From the NCBI GenBank assembly GCA_963662175.1, contig OY759214.1:80798037-80862036 (forward strand): a stretch of 64,000 bases of DNA. The letters run 5' to 3'. The position numbers and the translations under genes are program-made. Source of the DNA: Aradus depressus (lineage: Eukaryota; Arthropoda; Insecta; Hemiptera; Aradidae). Of this stretch, positions 42,001 through 45,000 are shown in pieces; position 1 is the first letter of the stretch, and every line of letters begins with the position of its first letter. The notes under the pieces are model-generated. The model did not search any database. It was not told the DNA's origin and worked only from the letters and a program-made list of their open reading frames with translations.

Positions 42001-45000
42001 GCTGCGCTCGAGGTTGATTATAAATTAATTACTTTTTTTTATTAATAATTTTCTAAATTTTATTATTAATACAGTATAACAGGTCGGGACTGCAGCCTTG
42101 CAAAGTTTTATCACTGATTTCAATTCGATTAAATACTTTTTCTTGTAAAATCTGGTTTTTATTGACTATAGAAAATTTCTGGCTAGGGGAGGGGAGGGGG
42201 CGCTATCCAGTGCGCAGGATCGGCAACTTAACGGTTCTTTCCCTGACGATTTCTTCGATGTTGACGGAATTTTATATATTTTCAATTTTTTTTTCCATCC
42301 ATGTTACTTTCACGTGAGCGCTGATAGCTCAGAGAAGTACTTGTCTCAAGATACTTGGCTCAAAACCGGGCCGAGCCCTTATGTTTTTTATACGGGAAGC
42401 AGAAAAACCATGCGCACGCCATCACAAACTTATCTCCCTCTTTTATCTGTAAGGTAAAAAAAAAATATTTTTATTTTTTATATTTGCAATTTATGTACAA
42501 TATATTCATAATAAGCAAATGTATGGTAAAAAATATATATATATATATAAAACAACGTCTCTTGATGGGAGAAACCAGCCAGCGCTGACACTCCCTCGAA
42601 AGTTAATTATTATTCACTATCCTCAGAGAGAAGATCGCGAGGCCACCTCCTGTTCAAGCGGCGGGGATGATTTTCAGGATGGGAATGAGAGGAAAGGTCT
42701 TGTGCGAGAGGATTTGAATGGGAAGAAAGGTTTCTGTGGAATGATTGGAATCGGGATTTGATTAATTCATTGACTGAGATCTCTGTGTAGGACTTTAATG
42801 GTGACATAGAAAAAAATACTTAACCTTCGAATGGGACGTTAAGTGGTGGTCCCGAGCCTGTGGAATGGCAGAAACTTGTTAAATACCCTAAATAATTAAA
42901 CCGATAGATTTTAATTATATTTTAAATAGCAAATAGCTTAACAACTGACATCTGATCTGACAGACATCTCATTGTCATCATCATTCTCTTTCGCAATTTT
43001 CAAGTCGAAAATTAGAAGTATGCGATGGTAGTATAACGAATTCGCATGTTGAAATATAGTACAGATACGTTTTGACGTATCACAGATATCTTTGTTAAGT
43101 TCCTTGCCCTCTCAAGTGAGGAGAAAGCCTTCGTTCCTTTTTAAATAGAACCTTCATTTGAAATTTACCAGGCATCTGTACTCTGTCCAAGATTTTATTG
43201 TCTGTGTAAAAGCCTTCGTAAATTGTTTAGTCTAACCCGCAACACACAATGTCATCTAGTTTTAAAGTGTGTTGTGGTGCTTTCCTAGTGTCCTCAAGAA
43301 ACTCCTTTATATATATATATTTTTTTTTTTTCTAGTTTATGTTTATTTGCAATCTGTAAAATATATTAGGTAGAATATCCAAAGATTATAGTTATAGGAA
43401 CAATTAAAAAACGTCATTTGATAGGAGAATTCAGTCAGAGCTGACACTCCCTAGATAGTTTATTGTCACATCATGGAAGCAGATCTCGAGGCCATCTTCT
43501 CTTCAGATGACGAGGAGGGTTATTAGAATGAGCTTGAGAGGATAGGACTTGTGCAAACGGGTTAGGACGGGTTGAGAGTTTATCATGAAAAGTTGAAAAT
43601 ATGGATTGGATTAATTCTTGGTCGGTGGGTATATTGAGATCTTTGTGGAGCATCTTGTTCGTGATATAGAAAGGATCATTAATAATTCGACAGAGGACTA
43701 TATATAATATGTATAGTGATGTAAATAATACACACATTGTAATATTAAAAAATACTCTAAAATTAATTATTATTTTTTAAAGAAGAAAATCGCCAAAATT
43801 TTGAATTTGTTTTGATAACGGCTGAAATATTGTTTTTTTTTGTAAAAAAAAAAACAGCTGTTTAGACAAAAATGGATTGAAAAGTGATAAATGGGACTCA
43901 TATATTCGCTTTTATTACAAATGAAAGGAGAACAATGGACAGTCAAAAAAACAAATGCCGAAGATCAGCTGTTTGAATAGAGAGAAACAGTCTTAAACAT
44001 TAAAAAGTAGGCACAGAAAAGAGACTGATATAGTTTTAAAAAATTAGTAAGATTTTATTTTGTAAATAATTGGATTTTTTTTTAATTTTCCAAGGTTTTT
44101 TTTTCATAATGTAGTTTAAGTTTAATAAACCCAATTTTTGTTCTTGATTCTATGCTATTCATTTTCCCTGTGAACCAAGTAAGATTATTAATAACTTTGG
44201 ATTAGATTGAACAATTTTTGCAAATTTAGGAAAATTTGATGGCATCTCCTTTAGAAGAAATCCTAATGAAATAATTATTAATTGAATTTTTTTTTAAATA
44301 CGTGCACTTTCTTCAAAATCTTTTTTCAATATATATAAATATGTACTGTATATTTATATGTTGCAGTTTGGAGTCTCCCACAAGATCGCTGCAGATCATG
44401 GCGCCTTCAGGAGTCTCTATCGAATCCAGGGCAGGAGACATCAAAGCCACCTCACTGACAGACTTCAAAATAGAATCTCTGGATGGAGCCGTAAGTCAAC
44501 CCTAATCTTACCTGCAATTATTTACACTATATATACACAAATACAAAAAACACTTTTTTCCTCCATTTTCTATAAGAATACTAAGTAATTCTTATAGAAA
44601 TTTGCACACTGAATCTGATTTCTATCAGCCATGGATATGAAGTTATATAATTTTAAAATTTGAGACATTAATACATAAAATAAAAAAAACTGAGTTTGCT
44701 GAATGCAAACCATTCTTATATGTCAGGTAAAGAAGGGGTTGGAATTTTAACTAAATGGTTCGCACTCGTTAAACTGTGTTAGCTTATAAACCTGCCAATG
44801 GTGTACTGCCGAAAGTGGTATGTGTATACAATGTTTGTGGTATAGACAATATTTGATTTATTTATTATGTTTTCACAATAAATCTGCATTTCTCAACTTA
44901 GAAGTTGTTAGACATAAATGTCTTCACTTCAGTACGACTAAGGAAAATAAATGACATGATAAGAAACTGAAAATTGGCTCTGGCATGTCGTTAGCAGCTA

